Assembly (NCBI RefSeq): GCF_036323735.1
Contig: NC_086023.1
Coordinates: 12,542,501 to 12,606,500 of the forward strand
Direction of reading: 5' to 3'
Length of the DNA stretch: 64,000 nucleotides
Source: Rattus norvegicus
Lineage: Eukaryota > Chordata > Mammalia > Rodentia > Muridae
A program made the translations under genes and the position numbers. Positions 10,216 to 20,305 of the stretch are shown here, in pieces; position 1 is the first letter of the stretch, and every line of letters starts with the position of its first letter. The notes under the pieces were generated by a model. The model was not told where the DNA came from. It ran no database searches and worked only from the letters and a program-made list of their open reading frames with translations.

Positions 10216-12005
10216 AAGAAAGAGAGATACACACAAGTTCTGTGTCTAAGAGGACGATGGCATTTGGCACACTGAAGACAGAAGGAAATCACCCATACAT
10301 CAGTTATTTCCACCCAGGAATGTGCTATAAATGAAGTAAAGCTTTTTCTGTCCCTATTTAGTTTTCTATCTCTGCTCCCTTTTCTTCCTTCTCTCTGGTG
10401 ATCTCTTATGCAGAACATTCAATTAAACCATTGTAAAAGTGTTTTAATTATTGCCTGTAACCTTTTACTTTATTCAATGATGGCATTCAGTGCTTAGACA
10501 GAGATGTTGTAAAGTACAGTGCACCATCCCAAAACATGGATTTGGACTTCATTTTTATTTTTCTATTAAAATATTTTATACACCAAATTTGATTGTATTG
10601 CTTGATCCCACAAACACTCCTCCAGTATATTCCCTACCCCCCTACATTTTTTTTAATTTTGAAAGAGAGCCAGAACATGGGATTGGGTAAACCTTTTATC
10701 TGTGATTGGCTCTAGTGTAAACCAAGCCCTGGAGAGACTCTGAATCCTTAGAGCCTCTCATGTCCTGAGTGGGCCCGCAGCTTCCACTGCTGAAAATCCG
10801 TACTGCAGAGTCTAAGTCTGGTTTTACGGGCTGACCTATCCCAGACTGACTACCCACCGCAGTGTGGTCTGCAGGCTGAATCAGAAAAGCAGGAAGCTAG
10901 CTCACTGACAGCTAATGAGAAGGAAGGTAAGCATATTGAGACAATGGCCAGTGCTGGAACAAAGAGGAAAAGGAAATAAAAGGGCTAGAAAATTGAGGCT
11001 GATGAGAAACAGAATGTTGTGGTGAGCCAAAGAAATGGCACGTCCTGGTCACAGAAGAGTCGCAGGTAACTGTAAAACCTTTAGGGACAGTGCACTCAAT
11101 ACCACAGGCCTTGTAGATGTAACACTGGTCACTGCCTAAGACCATCCCTTGAAGAGATTCTCCTTCCTACCCATGATTTCCATCTACAGAGTGCAGAAGA
11201 CCCCTTCAAGCTGGTTGCAAACATTATCATTGGAAGAAAATGGTTTACGCCAGTCTTCTCTACTGGAAAGTTACATTCACATTTAGAAATACTAGATATT
11301 TCACGGGAAAATGCCTTGGGAATATGTCACATCTTACCATCCATCCAACTCCTCTCAGCAGTTCAACAGTTGTTGCCTTTTCTTACCTAGGCTATGAAGT
11401 AGCAATTTTCCCAATCTCTTAATCCTTTGAATGTTACTACTGGCATTCTACTAGTTAACCTTTCTCCTCTTCCAAGAATCAAACACATTCTATATTCCAT
11501 TAAATCTTAGTGGAATGAAATATTCTATTTATTTCTATTCTGTTTTATCCACTATGATAAACTTTTATCTTAATTCTATATTTTGATCTTTACTTGACTC
11601 TGGTTTCGGAGTCTCCCCAAACTGGCCTCTCTGTTCTTGTGACATCATAATCACCCTTTAAACAGCAGATGTAAGATGTCCTAAGTTAATTCATCTTATC
11701 CAAACCGAGGACCAGCCATTCCTTTAGCGATACTTGATTATTCTAGTAGGGAAAGATACGTCGATATCACAATCTGGGTACCAAGTGTGCTCATTGCTAC
11801 TCAGATACTGTTACTCCTAGCTTCTCACAGCGAACAGAGCAAAGATATAAATGCGGTACAGACACCTTAACATAAGTAAAGCCTAAACCTGTTATCGAAA
11901 GACATGAGATTAGATGGTACCTGCAACTCAGTTCTAACATCCAAACTTTTCTCCACTTTTAATGCTATCCCTGTCTTTATTCGTGACAAAACTGGCTTGC
12001 ATGAT
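10216..12005. other. Intronic stretch, nothing recognised
   Basis: About 1.8 kb without a repeat family, RNA gene or coding exon that I can support. The minus-strand open frame at 10912-11145 has no recognised product. Confidence 0.4.
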
Positions 12006-12212
12006 TTTTGTTAAAGAATTTATTTATGTATCTGAGTACTATATTTGCATGTATGCTTGTGATAGAGCATTAAACAGAAGAGACATCAGATCTCATTACA
12101 GATTGGTTGGTTTGGATGCTCTCCTTTTGTTGTTAAGAGGAGTGTTCACAATTAAGTCCAGATCTTGTGTGTGGAAGTCAAGTTCTTTCCCACTGGGCTA
12201 CGTTCCCAGCGC
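12006..12212 (-). mobile_element. Diverged B2/B3 SINE
   Basis: Minus orientation: AATTTATTTATGTATCTGAG tail, AGAAGAGACATCAGATCTCA TTACAGAT, then a decayed head ending TTTCCCACTGGGCTACGTTC. The block order is that of a reversed B2/B3. Confidence 0.7.
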
Positions 12213-12255
12213 TATTTCATTTTGGAGTCAGTTTATTTCCTTGTAAACTGTTTGA

Positions 12256-12293
12256 ATCGCTTCTCAGCCTTTTGGCTAAGATCAAGTGTAGTA
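12256..12293 (+). pseudogene. U2 snRNA 5' fragment (38 nt), retroposed
   Basis: The stretch matches nucleotides 1-38 of U2 snRNA without a mismatch by eye: it starts ATCGCTTCTCAGCC and ends at GTAGTA, which is the branch-point recognition site. It holds stem-loop I. There is no A-tail. GTAAACTGTTTGAA stands on both sides (12243-12256 and 12291-12304), an exact 14-bp direct repeat, sharing 1 and 3 nt with the ends of the fragment. This is the pattern of L1-machinery insertion of a snRNA, truncated at its 3' side. It cannot be a functional gene: the rest of U2 and the snRNA promoter are missing. Confidence 0.92.
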
Positions 12294-12304
12294 AACTGTT
12301 TGAA

Positions 12305-14050
12305 AATAAGATGTAACACGTTATGGGTCAAAATTAATGGGTTAATAATCTAAAGCATGTCAGATACATTTTAACAGATCATTCTGAGGTTAAATCAATA
12401 AGAATGTATTACCTTTCACTCTGGGAAACTTGATTAAAATAAACATCTTTCCTCATCTTTGACTCTGTAACTGTTCCAGAATTATAAAGACCAATATAAA
12501 GTCAGAAACAAGAACATCCTTATAACTTCAAGAACTGGGTAGAAATCTCTGACAAGAGTTATTTCAAAACTGTATTGGCTTATTAATGTGAAGACTTTCT
12601 AAATAACAAGGTAGTACTTTTATTACCTCTTCCCAGAAAGCACTTTACTACAAACACAATTTTTACATTAATCTTTCAGAACAAGGTAGGCATGGAGCTT
12701 AGCTTGTGAGTCTAGCATAGGCATCCTTCCTTACCCTATTCATAGCATGCCAATCACAGCTGTCACCCTGTGTACCACCTCCACATCCAGGGACGCTCCC
12801 TAATGAGAGCCAAGTCTTTTCATACTATAACACAGAAACAAAGGATAGTCATGAGCTAGGGAAGGATGGAAACATATTGGAGTCTGAGCTTCCAGATATG
12901 TAGGTACCAATGATGAGCAAAGCCACTGCAGCATAATGGATCTAAATGCATCCAAGGATGCCTCAGATCTGACCATGAGTCCAACTCTCCCTGTGTGCAG
13001 CAAATCAGTTCATACAAATTTAGGCTATGTGAGTAGTACCACACTGAAGCACAAACATGATAAGAACATGAGTTTATTCTACTTTGAGAGCGTTAAACCA
13101 TATTTAAAGAAATATAATGAGTTTCACTGGCCACACTGTCAGTGTACACATACACTTAAAATTTACATGAAAATACACGAGTGTCAACACTGTTCTGCTT
13201 TGCAGTGGTTCAGGATGTCGTAGTCTCGTGTGAGGTCAGAAGCAATACACATGCTACCTTGAGAATCTTCCTAACCAGTAGCCAGTTAATAATTACTCTG
13301 TATAGTTAATGGAAATGAAAAAAATCTAAAAATCTGCATACCTCTTTGTATGGAAAATGATAAATTTGGATGATCTACACCATATAATCTCTCATGAACT
13401 AAGTTTAATGATGTCTACTGCAGACGAAGGGGCCACTTTAATTGCCTAAGCCAGACAATTCAAGTACTGAATTACTTTTAAGCTATTAACTTTCTGACCC
13501 TGGGGTTTGACAGAACTCCTGTTTTCGCAGCACACGTTTTACATTTGTTATAAAACTACCCCACTTTCGTGGGACAGGGACCATTTTACACCTTGCCAGT
13601 TAAGAACTTAGACGTAAATTTTGAAGTGATCAAAGTCACACTTCTTCTGCTGTATCACAACCCTGTGAAACACTCCTATAAGTCAAATGCCCAAGCTCTG
13701 CTCTGCTTAACTGATTTTAATAAGCCAAAGGGAAACTGAAATTATTACACGCTACATAAATCTCAGAGTTTGTGGAGTGCGAGTCACTTTCATCTTATGT
13801 GTGTTTGTACCCTTTTCAAATGTCACCACCCAGGACTCTTATGCAATGATCTTTAGGCATGGTTCTGTGATGTTTCAAACTATTTTTATTCATAGTTAAA
13901 GGTAGTTTAAATGTATGTTCCTAGATCACCTGAAATCAAAGTTAGTTTCAGTTTATTTTGATTGTGGTGTACAAAGCAATTTTTAAGCATCACTAGTGAA
14001 ACAGTATTGTCGATAAACTAAGTACAGAAATCTTATGGATTTTTACAAAT
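12305..14050. other. Intronic stretch, nothing recognised
   Basis: About 1.7 kb of AT-rich DNA. I see no exon with good splice sites, no RNA gene and no clear repeat family. Confidence 0.4.
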
Positions 14051-14053
14051 TAA

Positions 14054-14175
14054 GCCTGGTGTAGTGATGCATGCCCTTAACTTTCCAGCATTTGGGAGGC
14101 AGAGCAGGTGGATCGCTATGAATGCAACGTGGTCTGTTTAGGAAGGTCTAATCAGCACAACCAGGGTCATGGTCT
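14054..14175 (+). mobile_element. B1 SINE, diverged
   Basis: GCCTGGTGTAGTGATGCATG, CCAGCATTTGGGAGGCAGAG and CAGGTGGATCGCTATGA are B1 blocks in order. The 3' half is decayed and no clear A-tail remains. Confidence 0.82.
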
Positions 14176-14645
14176 TTTCAAAATCTCCAAAAAAGTTCAG
14201 CCTTTCTCAATCCCAGGGAGAAGGCTATCTTTCCTATTTGATATTCTTTGAATAACTTTGATACGCTCCCTTTAAAATGTTTCACTGTAATAAGAAGGAA
14301 GGGGGTTCCAAATATTCCTATCACACAAAGCACACAGTGGGACATCCTCTCAGTGAACGTTCTGACCACTGAAGAAGCCTGTGTCACTAATCCTTGGGCC
14401 CCCACCTAATACAGTTGGGGTAACAATGATGGTAGCTACCTATTTTAAATTGTTACTTTCTTAAAAGAAATTTTTAGCTTATATTTTCATTTCTTAAAAA
14501 TGGCTCAAGAATGGAGGCAATATATTGCTGTAGTCTTCTCTTCCAGACCTGAGGGTGGGGAGGTCTCCACTGAACTTCCACTTCAGTTCTGAGAAACACT
14601 GGGTCGCAGGAATTTTATATCACCAACATCCATCCCATCGATGAT
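14176..14645. other. Intronic stretch, nothing recognised
   Basis: No gene or repeat family seen. A 75-codon minus-strand frame (14178-14405) is not recognised. Confidence 0.4.
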
Positions 14646-14649
14646 ATTT

Positions 14650-14838
14650 CTAGGCTGGTTTTGTTTGCTTGATTGATTAGTTTGGGTTTTGTTTTCTTTG
14701 TGGCATGTTTTTCGCTATAGCCCAGACTATTTTTTTTTAACTCACTCTGTAGCTCAGACTGAAGGAGACTGTAGGACCATCTTACCACAGTCCAACAGGT
14801 GCTAGGACTGCAGGCGCGGCCACCACGTCTGACTTCTG
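14650..14838 (-). mobile_element. B1 SINE, diverged
   Basis: Minus orientation: T-rich tail (TTTGTTTGCTTGATTG...), CTCACTCTGTAGCTCAGACT, CAACAGGTGCTAGGACTGCA and GCGCGGCCACCACGTCTG-like head. Old copy. Confidence 0.75.
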
Positions 14839-16380
14839 CATTGACTCTAACTTGAGGAGAAATAGGCTACTAATTGGTATGAGTTCCCAAATGGGTAAAA
14901 TTGGCCAATTCTACTCTCAGAGTCAAACTCTACCATAGTCATTGCCCACGTACTGGCACCCATCCTGCTCTGAGCAGTCGAGAACTTCCTATCTGCTTTC
15001 CTCCCTTCAGTTATGGAAAGTGCACATCAACCCTAAAAAATGAACTACTCACCACTTCACTCAAAGCTGCTGGGGATTACGTAATGTGCACCCAGTAAAG
15101 TACAAAAGCATAGGATTCTGTTGGTTAGGGTGGGGAGATCTAAAGCTTTCGTGAAGCAATTTTCTTAGTCACTTAAAACTCTTCAAAGGGAAATTAGCTG
15201 CTGAGCATTGAAGGGGAGGAGACTGCTGATAAATATCAAGTCCAGCTTTTTCCCTAATCATGGAGAAAGTTAATTCCATTATTGTCACTTGGAAAGAATG
15301 GTGGGCGTTTTTAAATAAGTCAGGTGAGAAGGGGAATCTATTAAAAGCAACTCCCTATTTTTTTCCTTGGCTAACTCTGCTTTATATTCCAGGAATGAAG
15401 CCAACAAATACTGCCGAAATGCTTCAGCTTCTTATTTTGATGGAATTCACATACCATTTCATAATCCGTGTCTACCTTTCTGAGTTTTCCTGTTGGGAGG
15501 CTGTGCGTAATTTATAATCATTACACTGGGGATACGGAAGGATGCTAAGGGCTCGCATGGCTGTGGGGTAAGGATTTAGCAGAAGCAAAATTTCCTGTGC
15601 TGACATTTTTGAAACAAACTAAAATTTAAGAGACCTGCAAGACTTTGTGGCATCTTTAACAGAGTTTTCACTAAAACAGTTCTCCAACTTTTCAAAATGT
15701 TACCACATTAACTTAAGATCAGGCAGAAAAACTTGGAAACACTTAATTATTTGAAACCTGCCCTTCCCAGGGAAAATATCTTTTTGTGCCCCCACGAGCC
15801 CTTTTAGGCAGAGGCATTAATGCCCCCCACCCCCACCCCCACCCCGTCCGTCTGCAGATCTCTGCTGCTCCAGTCTTCAAGAAGCTTCTGGGATCACTAA
15901 AGCATGCTCTTCCTCTTTCTCCCCAGTTCCTCAGCCTAAGACTTAGGCAGCTGCTTTTCAGGTGTGCGGGTCACAGGATAGTGGACTGCAGAGTTAGGGG
16001 CCTCGGGCACCCCTCCCAGGTGAGCCTGGCCACTTGACTCCAGCATCTGGCCAGCAACTGACAACCTGCTGATGCTTAACACATAGGTGGTGCCTGCTTT
16101 CTGCCCCTTAGGTCAAATTTTCCCTCTTGTTTAGTTCTTTTTCACAGTGTCCTCGGAAAAGGCATGTTTTCCTAAAACCGTTCTCTGCTCCTTTCCACCT
16201 CAGAGAGCGGGTACAGAGGCTGTGCAGAGGGCTCTGGTTTCAGCCACAGTCCCATGTGCTTCCCAATGGACCAGCTTTAACATTTTTTTTCTCCAGCCGG
16301 TCAACTCCTCCACTTTTTCAGGTTCTACTACTGCTCGTATTTAAAATAAGAAAATTAAACATACAAGATAATGTGAATTC
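14839..16380. other. Intron 1 near the promoter, no repeat recognised
   Basis: Unique-looking DNA, with a short C-rich run (15822-15846). Open frames at 15260-15517 and 15786-16037 have no recognised product. Confidence 0.4.

Positions 16381-16436
<56 letters not shown>
16381..16436. repeat. (GT)27-28 microsatellite
   Basis: A pure GT run in intron 1, about 315 bp from the exon 1 splice donor. It is a likely length-polymorphic site. Confidence 0.97.
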
Positions 16437-16438
<2 letters not shown>

Positions 16439-16739
16439 GATAGTCTGAGGTTGTACATCTGGATCGCCTGTCTCACGCTGTCTAAGCCCTGCCAAACGGC
16501 TACTAGATGCAAGACAGTCAGATGGCTCCAATTGTGTGCTGTTAGGCTGAAGTTGGGCCCTCCAGAGCTCACCTGTCAGTATCCAGGTAACTGGCCAAGT
16601 GCCAGCCTGGCTGCAAACACCTAGCTGGACAGGGCTCCCTCTCCCGCGCAATTGCTCAACACCCTACCTACACTTAAGGGAATTCTGATTTTATTTCTGC
16701 ACCACCAGCACCCACAAAGAGAGCGGGACCATTCCCACC
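16437..16739. other. Intron 1 start, unique
   Basis: No repeats. Moderately GC-rich sequence leading into the CpG island. Confidence 0.5.
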
Positions 16740-17325
16740 AGGGCTCCTTACCTCAAACAGAGGACCGATCTTGTTTTTCTCCAGGTAAGCCTGGATTCGG
16801 GTCTGTTGACGAGACGCCATGGGAAAACAGATGGGTCAGCAGAGAGAAGACAGTGCACCTTGGCTGGGGACAGCCCTCCTCTGGCCCAGGATGGACCCAC
16901 AACAGGAGCTGGGTTGCCTGGGCTTCCTGGCACAGCGATGGCTAGCAAACCGGTGAGGAGCGAACCCGAAGGGAGCAGGACTCAAGGAACCCGGGCGAGG
17001 CTCTGCCAACTCAGACAACTCCGAGGTGAGGGGAGAACTACCTCGCATCCTGCAGCTCGCGCCCACCCGCTCTCTGCAGCGCCGCTGCCAAGGGGAAATC
17101 GCGGGCAGAGGCTGGTCTGTCCTCTGGGCGGCAGCAGCAGCAGGAGCCGGTGGCCAAAGGCTAGTGTCTGTGCAGCGTCTCCACGAGCCGAGCCAGGGAC
17201 AGCGCGAGCCACAGGGGCGACAGCGCGGAGCCGCCCAGAGCGCGCCACGGTGTGAGCCCAGCTCCAAGCTGCTCCCTGAGGCGGTGCTCGCTCCCTAGCG
17301 ACAGCGCCGCTCAAAAAGCCAATGG
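16740..17325 (-). promoter_or_regulatory. CpG-island promoter of the C8orf34 orthologue
   Basis: This is by far the richest stretch of CG dinucleotides in the window, apart from microsatellites. It surrounds the C8orf34 start exon. There is no TATA box. Visible elements are an Sp1-like GGGCGG near 17127-17132, a CCAAT motif near 17319-17323 (plus strand), and an X-box-like GTCGCTAGGGAGC on the minus strand (17302-17290). Several frames are open across the island in both directions because GC-rich DNA is poor in stop codons; I do not treat them as genes. CpG islands of this kind often fire in both directions, so a divergent plus-strand non-coding transcript is possible (inference). Confidence 0.75.
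16752..16820 (-). CDS. C8orf34: First coding exon of C8orf34 (VEST-1) orthologue
   Basis: Read on the minus strand, the exon opens with ATG at 16820-16818 and gives 23 codons, [20 protein letters not shown] followed by LFE. It ends in phase 0 at GAG followed by a GTAAGG donor (GT at 16751-16750). I recognise this N-terminus as C8orf34/VEST-1, whose start carries an RIIa-like (PKA regulatory-subunit dimerisation/docking type) helix; only the first half of that helix is encoded here. An in-frame TGA at 16838-16836, six codons upstream, fixes this ATG as the start. Position +4 is G and -3 is C, a moderate Kozak context. The 5' UTR lies in the CpG island at higher coordinates. Exon 2 should lie at lower coordinates; I did not find it by eye, so intron 1 probably runs past position 1. 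The cellular role of the protein is poorly known and I infer none beyond the domain. Confidence 0.88.
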
Positions 17326-17682
17326 TAAAGGTGCTTCTTTCAAAGTGCACATAAATCTGGTGCTTGTTGGCTACTCCTTGGCAGCTACAACCGCAGTTCT
17401 AAAAAGGATAGTCCTCACCATTGGGTTTGATCTTCTCCTGGCCAAGCGCTCTGTCTTCTCTGGCCCAGGATAAGAGAAAGCCAGAGATGAGAACTATGGG
17501 TGGGTTTTGCCGTGAAAACAAAGTTACTTATGTTAAAAGGAAAAAGGAAAGAATATCTGTCTTGGCCTTGAGCAAGGCAGCCGCAATCAGCGTTGCTGTT
17601 TGAGAACTGATTGAAAATTCCCTAAGTGCAGACACCGAAAAGCTGGAAGCAACCCTTAGGCATTTGGCATGGAGATTAAACA
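17326..17682. other. Upstream flank of the promoter, unique
   Basis: No repeat or exon recognised. It could hold the start of a divergent transcript, but nothing in the sequence proves it. Confidence 0.4.
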
Positions 17683-17722
17683 AAAAAACAAAAAACAAAA
17701 AAACAAAAAAAAAAAAACGAGT

Positions 17723-17795
<73 letters not shown>
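17683..17795. repeat. A-rich run followed by (TC)34
   Basis: AAAAACAAAA-type poly-A (17683-17718) then, after GAGTCAGA, a pure TC run at 17728-17794. The A-run may be a worn SINE tail, but no body is visible upstream. Confidence 0.95.
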
Positions 17796-17797
<2 letters not shown>

Positions 17798-20138
17798 AAG
17801 TTTGCTTTTCTGCCTACACCTTCAGTTCTGTAGGTTACACCTCTGGCTAGGGCTCCGATCTTCCTTCTAACAGTTCTTCCTCTAGATACCACGTGAGCAC
17901 ATCAGTTTTACTTAATACCTTCTTGTTATGCATGGATCTTTCAAATTTCAGATCCACAGTTATTACAGGATTCTGCATAGAGTTCTTTGCATTTCTTTTA
18001 AAAACATGATATAAAACACTAAAGCCCCCGAGATGATTTGCCCGGTTCCAAACCACTGTGCATTACCCAATCAGAACGTTTTCACTGAAACAGTTGGTTG
18101 TCTGTTGGGCACCAGTTTCCTTAAAATCGACTGTGGCAGCAGAGATCCCACCCGTACCCCCACCCTCCACTGTGCTCCAGGTTTCTGTGACTTGTATCTG
18201 TCCAAGCCTTTTCTCTCCATTTTAATTTATCTTAGTAACATACAATAGTTAAGATTAGAATGGATTGTTCCAGGAAGTGCTGTAATAATTGCCTTTAATA
18301 ATTCACATGCAGAAAATCTCCTAGAGGAGCTAGGATATTAGCCACTACTGATAACTCAAAGCAGACATGTTTTGGGGTGGAAAGATGTTGGGGCTGTTAC
18401 TTTTGCAGCCAGCGTCATGACATTCCCAGTGCAGGCGGGGGTAACGAACAGTGAGGTGTCCTGAACTGTCACACATTTTCCGCAACAGTTCCAAACCATG
18501 ATTACTTGTGTACTTTTCCATAAGAACAGGAGATACTGACTATACATCGTGAATACCATCATGTCTCTGAAATATGTCGTAGAGTTGGAATGAAGCCCTG
18601 TGAGTCACCTAAGGGCCCAAGTATTTTAAATTCCACAGTGAACTGCAAGATCAGGACAGTCCTTCATCAAAGTACATCTTCTAAGAGTAATGTGGAAGAT
18701 CTTTCCTCAAATCTATCAATATAATTAATACGTCTTCACTAAGCCCAGGAGTTCTGCATCAATTTTCTTGGAAGAAAGTATAAAGTTTAGTCTGACAACT
18801 GTTTGTACATTAAAGAAGACCCATAATGAGATTTTAAGTAAGGATGCTACATTTCCAAGTATCCCAAACTGACATAACTGAGACCTTTCCGAAGCCACTC
18901 CACTACTAAACAAACACGATCTCGTTCATCCCACTTCTTACTAAATCTGATACCATTGTTCCTGGAAGTATTTTCTGTCTAGCTTCCCCATAATAGACAT
19001 AATATGAAGACCAAAACTTTAAAGGCAGAAAGCTCCACCTTGTCCTGTGGTGTTCAGTCCTGTGGAAGTTATTGGCAGCTGCACAGATGATGGTGTGCTA
19101 ATACAGGGGTAAAGAAGTATTCTGTGGCTATAGTTTTCTTGAGGACTATTGTGAGGCTTGTTGAGTCTCCTCAATGAATATTTAACAAAGGATAGAGTCT
19201 CCATACAAAGTCTTGGAAGATTCAAAGTTTGGTTTTCTTGCTGAGACTGGAGGAGCGAGATTTGGGGGGTGAAGTTTCAAGCTTCAACATTAAAAACTAG
19301 CATGCGAGAGTATACAGTCATGCCACAGACCAGTGGTTAGAGAAACAGGGGTAAACCCGGATGAGGATCACATGCAGTAATAAAAATACCCAGCATTCAT
19401 CTTCTTACAGTCTTAAATGCCTTGCTCAGAACTGACATGTCAAGTGGGAGGTGATTATTTGGGTTAGACATTCTATAAAATGATGTCAGCTAGAATTAGA
19501 ACTAGACTCTGGCATGAAAAGAACGGAATTTCATTTTGTGAGGACATACATAAGAAGGAATCTGTTGATTAAGTGTATGTCCATTGAGATAGGAGAAGGA
19601 AATTAGAATGACACTGAGTTCTGGAATAAAGTGAGGATATGGCAGGCACTTGTTCAAACCACCATATAAAATAGATGGCTCAGCATTTTCATTCAGGTTG
19701 CCTCATTCTCAAATGGAGCCCATCTATATCCTGTACCCTATAGTGTAGGATTAGTCAATGATGAATGATGAAGCTTTTAAACATTAACATTCACTGAGGA
19801 GACGGCTCCACCTGTCAATGATGGAGCTTTTAAACATTAACATCCACTGAGGAGACAATGTACGAGGTAAATTTAGTAGACTGGTTCAGTCCACCACTGT
19901 ACTTCTCGATTAAACTTTGTCCCTATTCATGGCACTCATAGTCTGCTTTGTTTCATTTGGTTCATTTTGGCCTCTTAACCTGTGAACTACTTAAAATCAT
20001 GAAATATATTTTAATAATGTCTTTATGTTTACAATATGCAATATATTATATAGTAAGTTCTTCATAACTGTATCTTTGGAACACTATGATTCTGCATTTT
20101 AATAATTCTGATCACTTTTATTCTTTTGGTTTACTAGG
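17796..20138. other. Upstream intergenic stretch, mostly unique
   Basis: About 2.3 kb without a recognised gene or transposon. It contains one short tandem duplication (19754-19856), listed separately. Confidence 0.4.
19754..19856. repeat. 53-bp tandem duplication (2 copies)
   Basis: GTCAATGATG...AGCTTTTAAACATTAACA TYCACTGAGGAGAC occurs twice, 53 bp apart (GATGAAGC at 19767, GATGGAGC at 19820), with a small internal indel and few substitutions. Confidence 0.9.
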
Positions 20139-20305
20139 GGTCTAGAGAAATGGCTCAGTTCTTTACAGTACTTGCCGCTCTTCCTTGGACAAGACTCTGC
20201 TTCCTAGCATCTCTGTCAGGCTGTTCACAAACTCCTGTAATACCAGCCCTGGGTGATCTGATCCTTCTGGACGATTCACATAAACGTAATTAAAAATAAT
20301 AAGAA
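20139..20305 (+). mobile_element. Diverged B2/B3 SINE
   Basis: GGGGTCTAGAGAAATGGCTCAGTTC is the tRNA-like head. GTTCACAAACTCCTGTAATA CC and GATCTGATCCTTCTGG are body blocks. A/T-rich tail near 20290-20305. Confidence 0.75.

Noticed and set aside
12256..12293. A functional U2 snRNA gene
   Set aside because: Only 38 of about 190 nt are present, with no Sm site and no snRNA promoter elements, and the fragment is bounded by a target duplication.
16127..16651. A 165-codon plus frame and 84-98-codon minus frames around 16381-16436
   Set aside because: They are carried by the (GT)n run, which translates as Val/Cys or Thr/His repeats; the flanks show no protein similarity that I can recognise.
16806..17350. 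Several 90-150-codon frames on both strands in the CpG island (for example 16806-17255 plus, 16836-17267 minus)
   Set aside because: GC-rich islands are poor in stop codons. The frames overlap each other and show no domain. The minus one ends six codons before the C8orf34 ATG in the same frame, which argues for untranslated leader.
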